63,044 bases of DNA from Lachnospiraceae bacterium (GCA_022510665.1 JAFLSZ010000004.1:1-63044), one strand, 5' to 3'. Numbered from the stretch's first letter, positions 26,014 to 34,709 are shown. Program-made: numbers and translations. Notes: generated by a model from the letters alone, not told the origin.

Positions 26014-26814
26014 ATGAAAAGAAAAATTGCAATTTTATTAACGGCTGTTTTCTGCCTGTCCGTGTTCGCGGGCTGCGGCAGCAAGGAGACTGACCTTGCC
26101 TATATTAAGGATAAGGGCAAAATGACTATAGGTTATACCTTGTATGAGCCGATGAACTACTACGATGAGAACGGCAATCTGACCGGTTTTGAAACCGAGT
26201 TTGCGACGGCTGTCTGCGAGAAGCTCGGCGTAGAGCCTGATTTTCAGGTTATCGACTGGAAGCAGAAGGAAGTTGAGTTAAAGTCCAAGGCAATCGACTG
26301 CATCTGGAACGGTCTTACCGTCTCGGAAGACCGCAAAGAGAATATGGCATTCTCTACCGCGTATGTCAGCAACCGTCAGGTGGCAATCATCCGCAAGACG
26401 GATGCGGAAAAGTACACCACGGCCGAGAGCATGAAGGGTGCGAAGATGATTGCGGAGAGCGGTTCCGCAGGCGAGACCGCGATTAAAGCGGATGAGTTCC
26501 TTTCCCAGAATGATTACATAGCGGCAAATGCGCAGAAGGATGCCCTTCTTGAAATTAAGGCAGGTACTTCCGATGTTGCGGTATTGGACTATATTATGGC
26601 AAAGGCCGTAATCAGAGATGATACCGATTACAGTGATTTAATGATTGTTGAGGAGATACAGCTTACGCCGGAAGAGTACGCGGTTGGTTTCCGTTTGGAG
26701 GATACCGAGTTACTGGCGGAAGTAAATAAGATTATTGCCGACCTGGTAGAAGACGGTACGCTGGCAGGGCTTGCCGAAAAGTACGATATGTCCGAAAACC
26801 TGGCGTTTAAGTAA
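26014..26814 (+). CDS. amino acid ABC transporter substrate-binding lipoprotein
   Basis: 266 residues. Lipobox VFAGC with Cys21, then a SBP_bac_3 fold: MTIGYTLYEPMNYYDENGNLTGFETEF, AIDCIWNGLTVSEDRKENMAFS, and GTSDVAVLDYIMAKAVI. These are the polar amino acid binding motifs (Arg/Asp contacts to the ligand alpha-amino and carboxyl groups). It delivers an amino acid, possibly cystine or glutamine, to the permease at 26843. It is the first gene of a compact three-gene operon. Confidence 0.92.
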   Translation: MKRKIAILLTAVFCLSVFAGCGSKETDLAYIKDKGKMTIGYTLYEPMNYYDENGNLTGFETEFATAVCEKLGVEPDFQVIDWKQKEVELKSKAIDCIWNGLTVSEDRKENMAFSTAYVSNRQVAIIRKTDAEKYTTAESMKGAKMIAESGSAGETAIKADEFLSQNDYIAANAQKDALLEIKAGTSDVAVLDYIMAKAVIRDDTDYSDLMIVEEIQLTPEEYAVGFRLEDTELLAEVNKIIADLVEDGTLAGLAEKYDMSENLAFK

Positions 26815-26842
26815 GGCACATCCGCAAAGGGGAAGGTAAGCT

Positions 26843-27490
26843 ATGTCATTTATTGACGTTACAATGCAGCTTTTGAGCGGCTTTAAAACAACGATGATGA
26901 TTTTCGCGCTGACGCTGCTTGGCGCAATCCCGCTCGGATTGATTATCACGTTTGGCTCTATGTCTAAAGTCAAGCCGCTCCGCTGGCTGACCAGAACATT
27001 TATCTGGATTATCCGCGGAACTCCGCTTATGTTACAGATTATTCTTGTATTTTACGGTCCGGGATTGATTTTCGGGGCAACGGCGCTGCCGCGGGAGATG
27101 GCGGTGCTGCTTGCCTTTATTATCAATTACGCGGCGTACTTTTCGGAGATTTACCGCGGCGGTATTGAAAGCATTCCGGCAGGCCAGTACGAGGCGGGAC
27201 AGGTTCTCGGTATGACAAAGGGTCAGATTTTCTTTAAAGTGGTGCTGTTTCAGGTAATTAAGCGGATTGTACCGCCGATGGGAAACGAAATCATCACATT
27301 GGTAAAGGATACGTCCCTTGCGCGTGTTATTTCCGTTACCGAACTTGTCATGGCGGCACAGGATATTGTTTCCGTAAAAGGAATTATCTGGCCGACGTTC
27401 TATATCGGCGCGTTTTACCTGTTGGTTTCCGGCTTATTAACCATACTGTTTGACCGGATTGAAAAGAAACTGGATTATTATAAAGGATAG
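26843..27490 (+). CDS. amino acid ABC transporter permease
   Basis: 215 residues with about five TM segments (HisM/GlnP type). The N-terminal MQLLSGFKTTMMIFALTLLGA and the EAA loop YRGGIESIPAGQYEAGQVLGM are characteristic of the polar amino acid family. It forms the membrane channel with the lipoprotein encoded 28 bp upstream and the ATPase encoded 4 bp downstream. GGGGAAGG precedes ATG 26843. Confidence 0.93.
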   Translation: MSFIDVTMQLLSGFKTTMMIFALTLLGAIPLGLIITFGSMSKVKPLRWLTRTFIWIIRGTPLMLQIILVFYGPGLIFGATALPREMAVLLAFIINYAAYFSEIYRGGIESIPAGQYEAGQVLGMTKGQIFFKVVLFQVIKRIVPPMGNEIITLVKDTSLARVISVTELVMAAQDIVSVKGIIWPTFYIGAFYLLVSGLLTILFDRIEKKLDYYKG

Positions 27491-27494
27491 CAAA

Positions 27495-28295
27495 ATGGCG
27501 GTATTGGAAGTTAAACAGATTCGAAAAAACTTTGACGGCGAAGAGGTTTTAAAAGGAATTGACTTTTCCATGGAAAAAGGCGAGGTACTGGCAATCATCG
27601 GTTCTTCGGGAAGCGGAAAGACCACGCTGCTGCGTTGCCTGAATTTTTTGCTGACGCCGGATGCGGGGCAGATTTTTGTAAACGGCGAGTGTATTTTTGA
27701 CGCGGAAGATACACGGAAGCTAAGCGAAAAGGAAATCCGTGAAAAAAGGCTGCATTTCGGGCTGGTGTTTCAGTCCTTCAACTTGTTTCCTCAGTACAAC
27801 GTATTGCGGAATATAACCCTTGCCGCAGAGCTTCAGGTAAAAGAAGAAGGAAAGGCACGCAAGGCGTCCAAACAGGAGAAAAAGGAAGCCCTTGCGGAAG
27901 TGACCGCGTATGCGGAGCAGCTTTTGTCGCAGGTAGGGCTTTTGGAAAAGAAGCAGGCGTACCCGTGCGAGCTTTCCGGCGGTCAGCAGCAGCGCGTGGC
28001 GATTGCGAGGGCGTTGGCGCTTAATCCGGATATTCTCTGCTTTGACGAGCCGACCAGTGCGTTGGACCCGGCGCTTACCGGAGAGGTACTTCGCGTAATC
28101 CGCGGATTAAAGTCTTCGGAGCGTACCATGATAGTCGTTACCCATGAGATGGAGTTTGCGAGAAGGGTAGCGGATAAAGTGATTTATATGGCGGACGGCG
28201 TTATCGAGGAATACGGTGAGCCGGAGCAGATTTTTACAAATCCGCAGAGCGAAAAGTTAAAGGCGTTTTTACAGAACGCGCAGGAAGGTCTGTAA
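27495..28295 (+). CDS. amino acid ABC transporter ATP-binding protein
   Basis: 266 residues. Walker A GSSGSGKTT (about 35-43), Q loop LVFQSFNLFPQ, signature LSGGQQQRVAIARALA, Walker B ILCFDEPTSALDP and switch His in VVTHEMEFARRVADKV. This is the GlnQ/TcyN class that powers polar amino acid uptake. An insertion of about 20 charged residues (KEEGKARKASKQEKKEALAE) follows the Q loop. ATG 27495 with AAAGGA upstream is 4 bp after the permease stop, so the in-frame codons before it are not used. Confidence 0.94.
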   Translation: MAVLEVKQIRKNFDGEEVLKGIDFSMEKGEVLAIIGSSGSGKTTLLRCLNFLLTPDAGQIFVNGECIFDAEDTRKLSEKEIREKRLHFGLVFQSFNLFPQYNVLRNITLAAELQVKEEGKARKASKQEKKEALAEVTAYAEQLLSQVGLLEKKQAYPCELSGGQQQRVAIARALALNPDILCFDEPTSALDPALTGEVLRVIRGLKSSERTMIVVTHEMEFARRVADKVIYMADGVIEEYGEPEQIFTNPQSEKLKAFLQNAQEGL

Positions 28296-28326
28296 GAAAA
28301 AAGATAATAAAGAGAACGGTGCAGAA

Positions 28327-29208
28327 ATGAAAGAAGAACGAGGCGCAAAATTAAGGCTTTCGCTGGCAATGCTGGTGTTTGGTTCCATTGGCGTGTTCCG
28401 GCGGTATATTCCCCTTTCGTCTTCGTGGATGGCATTCACAAGAGGAATTATCGGAACGATATTTTTACTTTTGGTGGTGCTTCTTTCCGGAAAGCGCGTG
28501 GATAAGGCGGCGGTGAAGAGAAATCTTCTGCCGCTTTTGATTTCGGGCGCGGCGATTGGCGTGAACTGGATTTTATTGTTTGAGGCGTACCGCTACACGA
28601 CCGTAGCGGTGGCAACCCTGTGCTATTATATGGCGCCGGTGCTTGTCATTGTGTTTTCGCCTCTGGTGTTAAAAGAGAGACTGACGGCAAAAAAAGTTGT
28701 CTGCGTGCTGACGGCACTGGTAGGAATGTTGTTTGTATCCGGCATTTTTCAGGGAGGCGCGTCCGCGGGCATTAATGCCAAAGGAATCGCGTTCGGTCTC
28801 GGCGCGGCGGCGTTTTATGCCACGGTAATGCTTACAAACAAGTTTTTCAGGGAAATTTCCTCTTATGACAGTACCATTTTACAGCTTGCAATCGCGGCGG
28901 CCGTAGTGCTTCCGTATTCGTTTGCAACCGGCGGGATAAAAGAGTTTTCGGAACTCACCCCGGTTCAGACGCTGCTGCTTTTGGTAGTGGGAATTATACA
29001 TACGGGCGCTTCGTATTGGATGTATTTCGGAAGCATGCAGAAGTTAAGCGGACAGACTATCGCGGTATACAGTTATATTGACCCGGCGTTTGCCGTAGTG
29101 CTTTCCGTTGTATTTTTACGGGAAGAAACCGGACTGTTCGGAATCCTTGGCGCGGTTCTGATTCTCGGCTCCACGCTGTTTAGTGAGTGGAAAGGAAAAA
29201 ACGGTTAA
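28327..29208 (+). CDS. EamA/DMT-superfamily transporter
   Basis: 293 residues with ten predicted TM helices in two EamA repeats, e.g. LRLSLAMLVFGSIGVFRRYIP and AAIGVNWILLFEAYRYTTVAVATLCYYMAPVLV in the first, and VGIIHTGASYWMYFGSMQKLSGQTIAVYSYIDPAFAVVLS in the second. These proteins export metabolites such as amino acids or drugs. The substrate is unknown. It follows the amino acid importer by 31 bp and may be co-transcribed, which would fit amino acid efflux balance, though this is inference. Confidence 0.85.
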   Translation: MKEERGAKLRLSLAMLVFGSIGVFRRYIPLSSSWMAFTRGIIGTIFLLLVVLLSGKRVDKAAVKRNLLPLLISGAAIGVNWILLFEAYRYTTVAVATLCYYMAPVLVIVFSPLVLKERLTAKKVVCVLTALVGMLFVSGIFQGGASAGINAKGIAFGLGAAAFYATVMLTNKFFREISSYDSTILQLAIAAAVVLPYSFATGGIKEFSELTPVQTLLLLVVGIIHTGASYWMYFGSMQKLSGQTIAVYSYIDPAFAVVLSVVFLREETGLFGILGAVLILGSTLFSEWKGKNG

Positions 29209-29247
29209 ATTATCCGCATAAGGTCTGTGCTGTCCCGGCTTTGCATA

Positions 29248-29270
29248 AGCTGTTATTAAACAGCTGTTTT
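29248..29270 (+). terminator. short terminator hairpin before tspO
   Basis: AGCTGTT (29248-29254) pairs with AACAGCT (29259-29265), then GTTTT. It is a small stem of 7 bp that may give partial termination before the tspO gene. Confidence 0.5.
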
Positions 29271-29280
29271 AGGAGAAGCC

Positions 29281-29754
29281 ATGAAACCAATCAAATGGAG
29301 TGACCTTTTGATTTCTATCGGAATCGCGGAACTGGTAGGAGTTTTGTCGGCGGTTCTGTCCGGAAACTCATGGGGATTTTACAAAGAGCTGAGCCGTCCG
29401 CCGTTTTCTCCGCCCGGAATTGTGTTCCCGATTGTCTGGGTGATTTTATACGCGCTCATGGGAATTTCCGCTTACCTGATAGAGCAGAGTAAAAGTCCGG
29501 AGGCCGAAAAGCAAAAGGCACTGCGGATATACGCCGCACAGCTCTTTCTCAACTTTCTATGGAGCATTGTGTTTTTCCGTTTTGAGCTTTTCGGGCTTTC
29601 GGTTATTATTATCTTAACATTGCTTTTTTTGGTGGCGCTCATGATTTATTCTTTCTATAAAATAGAGCCGCCTGCCGCATACCTTAACATACCCTATTTT
29701 CTTTGGCTTGTATTTGCGGCCTATCTGAATATCGGTATTGTTATTTTAAACTGA
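29281..29754 (+). CDS. TspO/MBR family membrane protein
   Basis: 157 residues, the usual family length, with five TM helices. Diagnostic segments are SWGFYKELSRPPFSPPGIVFPIVWVILYALMGISAYLI, AAQLFLNFLWSIVFF and a Trp-rich core. Bacterial TspO proteins bind porphyrins and other hydrophobic ligands and affect their turnover; the role in Clostridia is not settled. AGGAGAAGCC precedes ATG 29281. It is followed by a strong terminator and is probably monocistronic. Confidence 0.92.
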   Translation: MKPIKWSDLLISIGIAELVGVLSAVLSGNSWGFYKELSRPPFSPPGIVFPIVWVILYALMGISAYLIEQSKSPEAEKQKALRIYAAQLFLNFLWSIVFFRFELFGLSVIIILTLLFLVALMIYSFYKIEPPAAYLNIPYFLWLVFAAYLNIGIVILN

Positions 29755-29757
29755 CTT

Positions 29758-29798
29758 AAAAACCGCACCGGTGAATCATATTTGTCGGTGCGGTTTTT
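29758..29798 (+). terminator. rho-independent terminator of tspO
   Basis: AAAAACCGCACCG (29758-29770) pairs with CGGTGCGGTTTTT (29786-29798), 13 bp, 15-nt loop. The A and T ends make it work on both strands. Confidence 0.93.
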
Positions 29799-29814
29799 GG
29801 TATACGTTTTTATA

Positions 29815-29871
29815 TTCCGCAGATTGCACGATATCTTATTTTGCGTATAAGATATCGTGCAATCTACGGAA
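29815..29871. repeat. dispersed palindromic repeat, full copy
   Basis: The 25-bp arms TTCCGCAGATTGCACGATAT(CTTAT) at 29815-29839 and its complement at 29847-29871 differ at one base and enclose a 7-nt loop. Related copies are at 37777-37857 (shortened) and 62961-62999 (left arm). It sits between a terminator and the DUF1538 promoter, in a gene-free stretch, and is followed by ACTTTTTAAAG. Confidence 0.8.
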
Positions 29872-29914
29872 CTTTTTAAAGCAACTGAAAAAATGCGAAA
29901 ACTCAAGAAGCATG

Positions 29915-29944
29915 TTGTATTTTCCGTGGCAGGTATGTTAAAAT
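29915..29944 (+). promoter_or_regulatory. promoter of the DUF1538/P-II operon
   Basis: TTGTAT (29915-29920) and TAAAAT (29939-29944) with an 18-bp spacer, 32 bp before the GTG start. The spacing is fair, and no operator is evident apart from the palindromic repeat upstream. Confidence 0.5.
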
Positions 29945-29975
29945 AAATTGGGAAAAGAGAGACGGAGGTATTAGA

Positions 29976-31520
29976 GTGTTTAAAAACAACAGAACGATTC
30001 TTCATTTAAAAGTTAAGGAATCTATCGCGTCTGTGGTGCCGATTACGGTAATTGTTTTTGTTCTGTGTTTTACCGTTATTCCGGTTCCGACTGAGTTGCT
30101 TATGACTTTTGTGTTCGGAGTTGTAATGTTGATTATCGGCATGGGTATGTTCACCCTCGGAGCGGACCTTTCCATGACTCCGGCAGGAGGGCATGTCGGT
30201 TCGGCGGTGACAAAGTCCAGAAAGCTCTGGTTTATTGTTTTAATGTGTTTTTTGGTAGGTGCAATGGTTACGATTTCCGAGCCGGATTTACAGGTACTCG
30301 CGGAACAGGTTCCGAATATTCCGAATGCGGTAATTGTCCTCTCGGTTGCGGGCGGCGTCGGTTTGTTCCTGATTATTGCCATACTCCGAATTCTTTTTAA
30401 GTGGAAGCTTTCTTATTTGCTGATTTTCTTTTATGCGGCGGTGTTTGTGCTTGCACAGTTTATTCCGAAGGAGTTTCTGGCGGTGGCATTTGATTCCGGC
30501 GGTGTAACCACGGGACCGATGACCGTTCCGTTTATTATGGCGCTGGGTGTCGGCATTGCTTCCATTCGAAGCGACAGTAACGCGGAAAACGACAGTTTCG
30601 GATTGGTAGCGCTTTGTTCGGTCGGACCGATTCTTGCCGTTATGCTGCTTGGTATGCTGTTTAATGCCGGGAGCGGAACCTACACACCGATGGAAATCCC
30701 GTCGGTAGAAACATCAAAGGATTTGTGGCGGCTGTTTTTTTCCGAGATTCCGGAATATATAATAGAGGTTACGGAAGCGCTTCTTCCGATTATTGTGTTT
30801 TTTGGTTTGTTCCAGATTTTTAATCTGAAGCTGAAAAAAGAAAATATTTATCGTATCAGCGTCGGTTTTGCCTATACTTTTATCGGTCTGGTATTATTTC
30901 TCTGCGGCGCGAATGTCGGCTTTATGACTGTGGGAAACTATATCGGCAGGCAGTTAGGCTCCTTAGAGTATAACTGGATTGTCATTCCGATTGGTATGAT
31001 AATCGGCTATTTTATCGTAGAGGCGGAACCTGCGGTACACGTTTTGAATAAACAGGTATATGAGATGACTTCCGGCTCCATTCAGCCAAAGGCGTTAAGC
31101 CGCAGTCTTTCCGTCGGAGTGGCGTTTTCCATAGGCCTTTCCATGCTGCGTATTGTTACGGGTATTCCGATTATGTATTTTCTGATTCCGGGGTATCTGA
31201 TTGCGATTGTGCTTTCCTTTTTTGTGCCGCCGATTTTTACGGCAATCGCGTTTGACTCGGGCGGAGTCGCGTCGGGACCGATGACCGCGACGTTTTTACT
31301 TCCGATGTCCATCGGTGTGTGTACGGCTTCCGGCGGCGACGTTGTTTCCAACGCGTTTGGCGTAGTGGCGATGGTTGCCATGACGCCGCTTATTACAATC
31401 CAGATTCTCGGTCTGGTATATAAGTTAAAGATCCGCAGGCATCAGGCCGACGTTGTTGAGGAAAAGATTGTCATTGATAATGAAATCTTTGAAATGGAGG
31501 GAAACGATGAGCAGCTATAA
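29976..31520 (+). CDS. DUF1538 membrane protein
   Basis: 514 residues from GTG 29976 with ACGGAGGT upstream. About 12 TM segments in two DUF1538 repeats, each with a conserved stretch: FDSGGVTTGPMTVPFIMALGVG (first, around 168-189) and FDSGGVASGPMTATFLLPMSIG (second, near 426-447). The family is a membrane transporter-like group of unknown substrate. The last 14 nt overlap the start of a double P-II protein gene, an arrangement that suggests nucleotide or nitrogen-status control of the membrane protein. Confidence 0.88.
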   Translation: MFKNNRTILHLKVKESIASVVPITVIVFVLCFTVIPVPTELLMTFVFGVVMLIIGMGMFTLGADLSMTPAGGHVGSAVTKSRKLWFIVLMCFLVGAMVTISEPDLQVLAEQVPNIPNAVIVLSVAGGVGLFLIIAILRILFKWKLSYLLIFFYAAVFVLAQFIPKEFLAVAFDSGGVTTGPMTVPFIMALGVGIASIRSDSNAENDSFGLVALCSVGPILAVMLLGMLFNAGSGTYTPMEIPSVETSKDLWRLFFSEIPEYIIEVTEALLPIIVFFGLFQIFNLKLKKENIYRISVGFAYTFIGLVLFLCGANVGFMTVGNYIGRQLGSLEYNWIVIPIGMIIGYFIVEAEPAVHVLNKQVYEMTSGSIQPKALSRSLSVGVAFSIGLSMLRIVTGIPIMYFLIPGYLIAIVLSFFVPPIFTAIAFDSGGVASGPMTATFLLPMSIGVCTASGGDVVSNAFGVVAMVAMTPLITIQILGLVYKLKIRRHQADVVEEKIVIDNEIFEMEGNDEQL

Positions 31521-32199
31521 TATGGTACTGGTGATATTGAATCGCAGTTACGAAAAAGAATACGTTAAGTTTTTCCAGCAGAACAACGTCACTAATATGA
31601 CGGCCATGCTCGGTAACGGAACCGCGAGCAAAAGCATATTGGACTATCTCGGCGTCGAAAATAACGAAAAGGTAGTACTTCAGACCGTTGTCGCTGCCGG
31701 AAATGTGGAGTCCCTGTTTGCCGGGCTTGTGAGCCGCATGGGGATTAACCTTCCGGGAACCGGAATCGCGATGTCGATACCGGTAGAGAGTATTGCAGGA
31801 ACTTCAAGTATGAAATATTTAACCGAGGGACAGGAAACCACAGCATCGGAGGAAATAAAAATGAAAGAGGCAGTCTATTCTTTAATTACGGTTATCGCGG
31901 AAAAAGGTTGTTCGGATATGGTTATGGATGCCGCCAGGGAAGCCGGGGCCAGAGGCGGTACGGTAGTCCACGCGAAGGGAACCGGAAGAGAGTCGGAAGC
32001 GAAGTTTTTCGGCGTTTCGATTACCCCGGAGAAAGAAATGATTTATATTGCCACAAGAAAGTCGGATAAGGGCGATATTATGCGCGCCATTATGGAGAAA
32101 GCGGGGCCGCATACGGACGCGAAAGCCGTCGTGTTTTCTCTGCCGGTTGAAGATATTGCGGGACTGACCGCTCTGATGGATGAGGAAGCAGAAGGGTAA
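31507..32199 (+). CDS. tandem P-II-like signalling protein
   Basis: 230 residues holding two P-II-like domains (about 1-105: MVLVILNRSYEKEYVKFFQ to GTGIAMSIPVESIAG; 120-225: SLITVIAEKGCSDMVMDAAREAGARGGTVVHAKG to AVVFSLPVEDIAGL). Each has an N-terminal strand, a T-loop-like region and the VFSLPVEDI-type closing strand. P-II proteins bind ATP/ADP and 2-oxoglutarate and control a partner by docking. Its start lies inside the end of the DUF1538 gene (14-nt overlap), so the two are translationally coupled and probably form a complex. TGGAGGG precedes ATG 31507. Confidence 0.85.
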   Translation: MSSYNMVLVILNRSYEKEYVKFFQQNNVTNMTAMLGNGTASKSILDYLGVENNEKVVLQTVVAAGNVESLFAGLVSRMGINLPGTGIAMSIPVESIAGTSSMKYLTEGQETTASEEIKMKEAVYSLITVIAEKGCSDMVMDAAREAGARGGTVVHAKGTGRESEAKFFGVSITPEKEMIYIATRKSDKGDIMRAIMEKAGPHTDAKAVVFSLPVEDIAGLTALMDEEAEG

Positions 32200-32223
32200 C
32201 CGAATAAAACTTAAAATATCAGG

Positions 32224-32251
32224 AAAGAGAGGAATAGTTTTCCTTCTCTTT
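32224..32251 (+). terminator. terminator after the P-II gene
   Basis: AAAGAGAGGA pairs with TCCTTCTCTTT with one bulged base. It ends the DUF1538/P-II transcript. A T run is built into the right arm. Confidence 0.55.
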
Positions 32252-32369
32252 ACGCATACTGTATTTAACATTGTGCAATACGGAAAAAGGTGTCTCTGAC
32301 GACATACGAAAGAGTCCGTGGCAGTACGGCAGCCTTGTCCGGTGCAAATATAAAAAACGGAGGCAGAAT

Positions 32370-32978
32370 ATGGCAGTAGATTTTAAGACAAGTGAAACCA
32401 AAGACAATTTAATGCGCGCGTTTGCGGGAGAAAGTCAGGCAAGGAACCGTTATACGTTTGCTGCAGAGCAGGCAAAGAAGCAGAAGCTTCCCGTGATTGA
32501 GGCGGTTTTTACCTACACTGCGGATCAGGAGAGAGCTCATGCGAAGGTTTTCTATAAACACCTTTCGGAACTGTCAGGGGAAACCATTCACGTTGACGGC
32601 GGTTATCCGGTAGATATCAGTAACAGTGTTTCTGAACTTTTACGGATGGCGCAGCACAATGAGTACGAGGAGCATGATGACGTGTACAAGGCGTTTGCCG
32701 AAAAAGCGAGAGAGGAGGGATTTCCTGAGATAGCGGCATCTTTTCAGCTGATTGGAGAGATTGAGAAGCAGCACGGTGACCGTTTCGGAATGCTGGCACA
32801 GCTTTTGGAAGAAAACAAATTGTTTATTTCCGACGTAAAGACCGGCTGGGTCTGCCTGAACTGCGGTCATGTATACGAAGGCGAAGAAGTGCCGGAGAAG
32901 TGTCCGGTATGTAACCATGACAGAGGATATTTTGTCCGTCTTGAGTTTGCTCCGTATACCGGCAGCTGCAGCAAGTAA
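32370..32978 (+). CDS. rubrerythrin
   Basis: 202 residues. The ferritin-like domain carries diiron ligands in FAGESQARNRYTFAAEQ and YTADQERAHAKVFYK (about 53-68) and a second set in ASFQLIGEIEKQHGDRF. The C-terminal rubredoxin-like domain is WVCLNCGHVYEG plus CPVCNHDRGYF (Cys-X2-Cys pairs). It reduces hydrogen peroxide in anaerobes, using electrons from a rubredoxin or NADH oxidoreductase. ATG 32370 with ACGGAGG upstream is chosen. The 170-nt leader holds a short inverted repeat near 32261 but no convincing PerR box. Confidence 0.95.
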   Translation: MAVDFKTSETKDNLMRAFAGESQARNRYTFAAEQAKKQKLPVIEAVFTYTADQERAHAKVFYKHLSELSGETIHVDGGYPVDISNSVSELLRMAQHNEYEEHDDVYKAFAEKAREEGFPEIAASFQLIGEIEKQHGDRFGMLAQLLEENKLFISDVKTGWVCLNCGHVYEGEEVPEKCPVCNHDRGYFVRLEFAPYTGSCSK

Positions 32979-33080
32979 AAATCCGCCGGGAACTGTTAAG
33001 ACGTCCGAGTACGTTTAACGGCTTAAAGAGCGGGAATATCACACTGTAAGAAATCGAACAGGAAGTAAGTCAAAGGTATT

Positions 33081-33117
33081 AGGGGGGTTGCCAAGCCCCC
33101 CTTTGTTCTGCTATAAT
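33081..33117 (+). promoter_or_regulatory. C/G hairpin overlapping a sigma-A promoter
   Basis: AGGGGGG (33081-33087) pairs with CCCCCCT (33096-33102), then TTGTTC, a terminator-like hairpin for rubrerythrin. The loop contains TTGCCA (33088-33093), which with TATAAT (33112-33117, spacer 18 bp) reads as a promoter for the NCS2 permease gene. One DNA segment may thus end one transcript and begin the next. Confidence 0.65.
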
Positions 33118-33166
33118 GAACTGGGCTTACGGCAAACCCGATAAAATACGCTCAGGAGGAAGAAAG

Positions 33167-34576
33167 ATGAAACTTATTTATGATGTGGAAGACCGGATGG
33201 GCTTTGGAAAGCTTATCGTTTTCGCAGTTCAGCAGCTTTTGGCCATTATGGCCGCAACCCTTGTCGTTCCGATGATTGTCGGACACGGAATGAAGTCGGA
33301 GGCGGCATTGTTCGGCGCAGGTGTCGGTACTTTGGTGTATATTGCGTTTACCAAAAAAAAGAGTCCGGTATTTCTTGGTTCTTCGTTTGCGTTTCTCGGC
33401 TCTATGGCGGCAGCATTTGCCGGCGGCGTGTCGATGGAGGTGGGATATCTCGGACTGATTCTCGGCGCCGTTTTTGCGGGACTTGTTTATGTAGCGATTG
33501 CGGCGGTTGTAAAAGTAATCGGTGTAAATTGGGTTGATAAGCTGATGCCTGCGGTAGTTATCGGGCCGACGGTTGCGATTATCGGACTTTCTCTTGCGGG
33601 TAATGCAATCGGCGATTTGACTTCCGGTGAAATATTTAAAGAAGAACTGGTAGACGGTGTGATAGTGAAAACGCAGCTTGCTTCCCCGCTTACGGCGATT
33701 TTCTGCGGTCTGGTAACGCTGTTTGTTACGATTCTTTGCTCTACATACGGAAAGAAAACATTAAAACTGATTCCGTTTATTATGGGCATTCTGGCAGGTT
33801 ATGCCGTTGCGGCGGTGCTTACCGGAATCGGAAATGCGGCGGACATTGACGCATTGAAGGTAATGAGTTTTGACCCGCTTGTTGCTCTTGTGACAAAAGA
33901 AGGAGGCGGGTTTGCGGTTACGGCTGCTACCTTCTTTTCCGTACCGGAGTTTACGTTTGTGACGGCACTTGGCGGATTTTCGGAAATAACGGGTTCCTAT
34001 ATCGGAACGATTGCGGTAGCGTATATCCCGGTGGCATTTGTTGTATTTGCGGAGCATATTGCGGACCATAAAAATATTTCTTCGATTATTGAACGTGACC
34101 TGTTAAAAGAGCCGGGATTGAGCCGGACGCTTCTCGGCGACGGCGTCGGTTCCATGGCGGGCGCGATTTTCGGCGGCTGCCCGAACACGACTTACGGTGA
34201 GTCGGTGGGCTGTGTGGCAATTACAAGGAACGCTTCGGTGATTACAATTATTGCGGCGGCGGTCGGTGCAATTTTAATTTCGTTCCTCAGCCCGTTTGTG
34301 GCATTTGTAAATTCCATTCCGTCTTGTGTGATGGGCGGTGTTTGTATGGCACTGTACGGATTTATCGCGGTCAGCGGTTTAAAAATGTTACAGAAGGTAA
34401 ATCTCGGCGAGGATAAAAATTTGTTTGTCGTATCCACGATTCTCATTGCCGGAATCGGCGGACTTTCCGTGACGTTCGGCAAGGTAACCCTTACCTCGGT
34501 TGCGTGTGCTTTGATTCTCGGTATTATCGTAAACGTAATGCTTTCTAAGGCAAAGCCGGAAGAGACGGAAAAATGA
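33167..34576 (+). CDS. NCS2-family uracil/xanthine permease
   Basis: 469 residues with about 13-14 TM segments. Signature motifs are KKSPVFLGSSFAFLGSM and IFGGCPNTTYGESVGCVAITRNASV (about 341-365), typical of UraA/PbuX-type nucleobase:proton symporters. It imports uracil, xanthine or another base. ATG 33167 has CAGGAGGAAG upstream and in-frame codons before it fall in the promoter. No purine riboswitch aptamer was recognised in the short leader. Downstream lies a 208-nt gene-free stretch (34577-34784) holding a weak hairpin and the spoVT promoter. Confidence 0.9.
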   Translation: MKLIYDVEDRMGFGKLIVFAVQQLLAIMAATLVVPMIVGHGMKSEAALFGAGVGTLVYIAFTKKKSPVFLGSSFAFLGSMAAAFAGGVSMEVGYLGLILGAVFAGLVYVAIAAVVKVIGVNWVDKLMPAVVIGPTVAIIGLSLAGNAIGDLTSGEIFKEELVDGVIVKTQLASPLTAIFCGLVTLFVTILCSTYGKKTLKLIPFIMGILAGYAVAAVLTGIGNAADIDALKVMSFDPLVALVTKEGGGFAVTAATFFSVPEFTFVTALGGFSEITGSYIGTIAVAYIPVAFVVFAEHIADHKNISSIIERDLLKEPGLSRTLLGDGVGSMAGAIFGGCPNTTYGESVGCVAITRNASVITIIAAAVGAILISFLSPFVAFVNSIPSCVMGGVCMALYGFIAVSGLKMLQKVNLGEDKNLFVVSTILIAGIGGLSVTFGKVTLTSVACALILGIIVNVMLSKAKPEETEK

Positions 34577-34709
34577 CAGGCGGCGGATAAATGAATGAGA
34601 CCGAAAGAACTGTTACTTACCTACCTGTCCCGGCTTTTGCCGAAAGTATCGGAAAGGTTTGTTAGAAAAGGAATTTTAAGGTAATAAACAGTAGAATATT
34701 TTTCTTCGA

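Noticed and set aside
32251-32369. PerR or Rex operator upstream of rubrerythrin
   Set aside because: The inverted bases around ATTTAACATTGTGCAAT do not match the TTATAATTATTATAA or TTGTTAAnnnnTTAACAA patterns well.
34591-34665. A 24-codon frame after the NCS2 permease
   Set aside because: It has no convincing ribosome binding site, promoter or membrane/secretory pattern.
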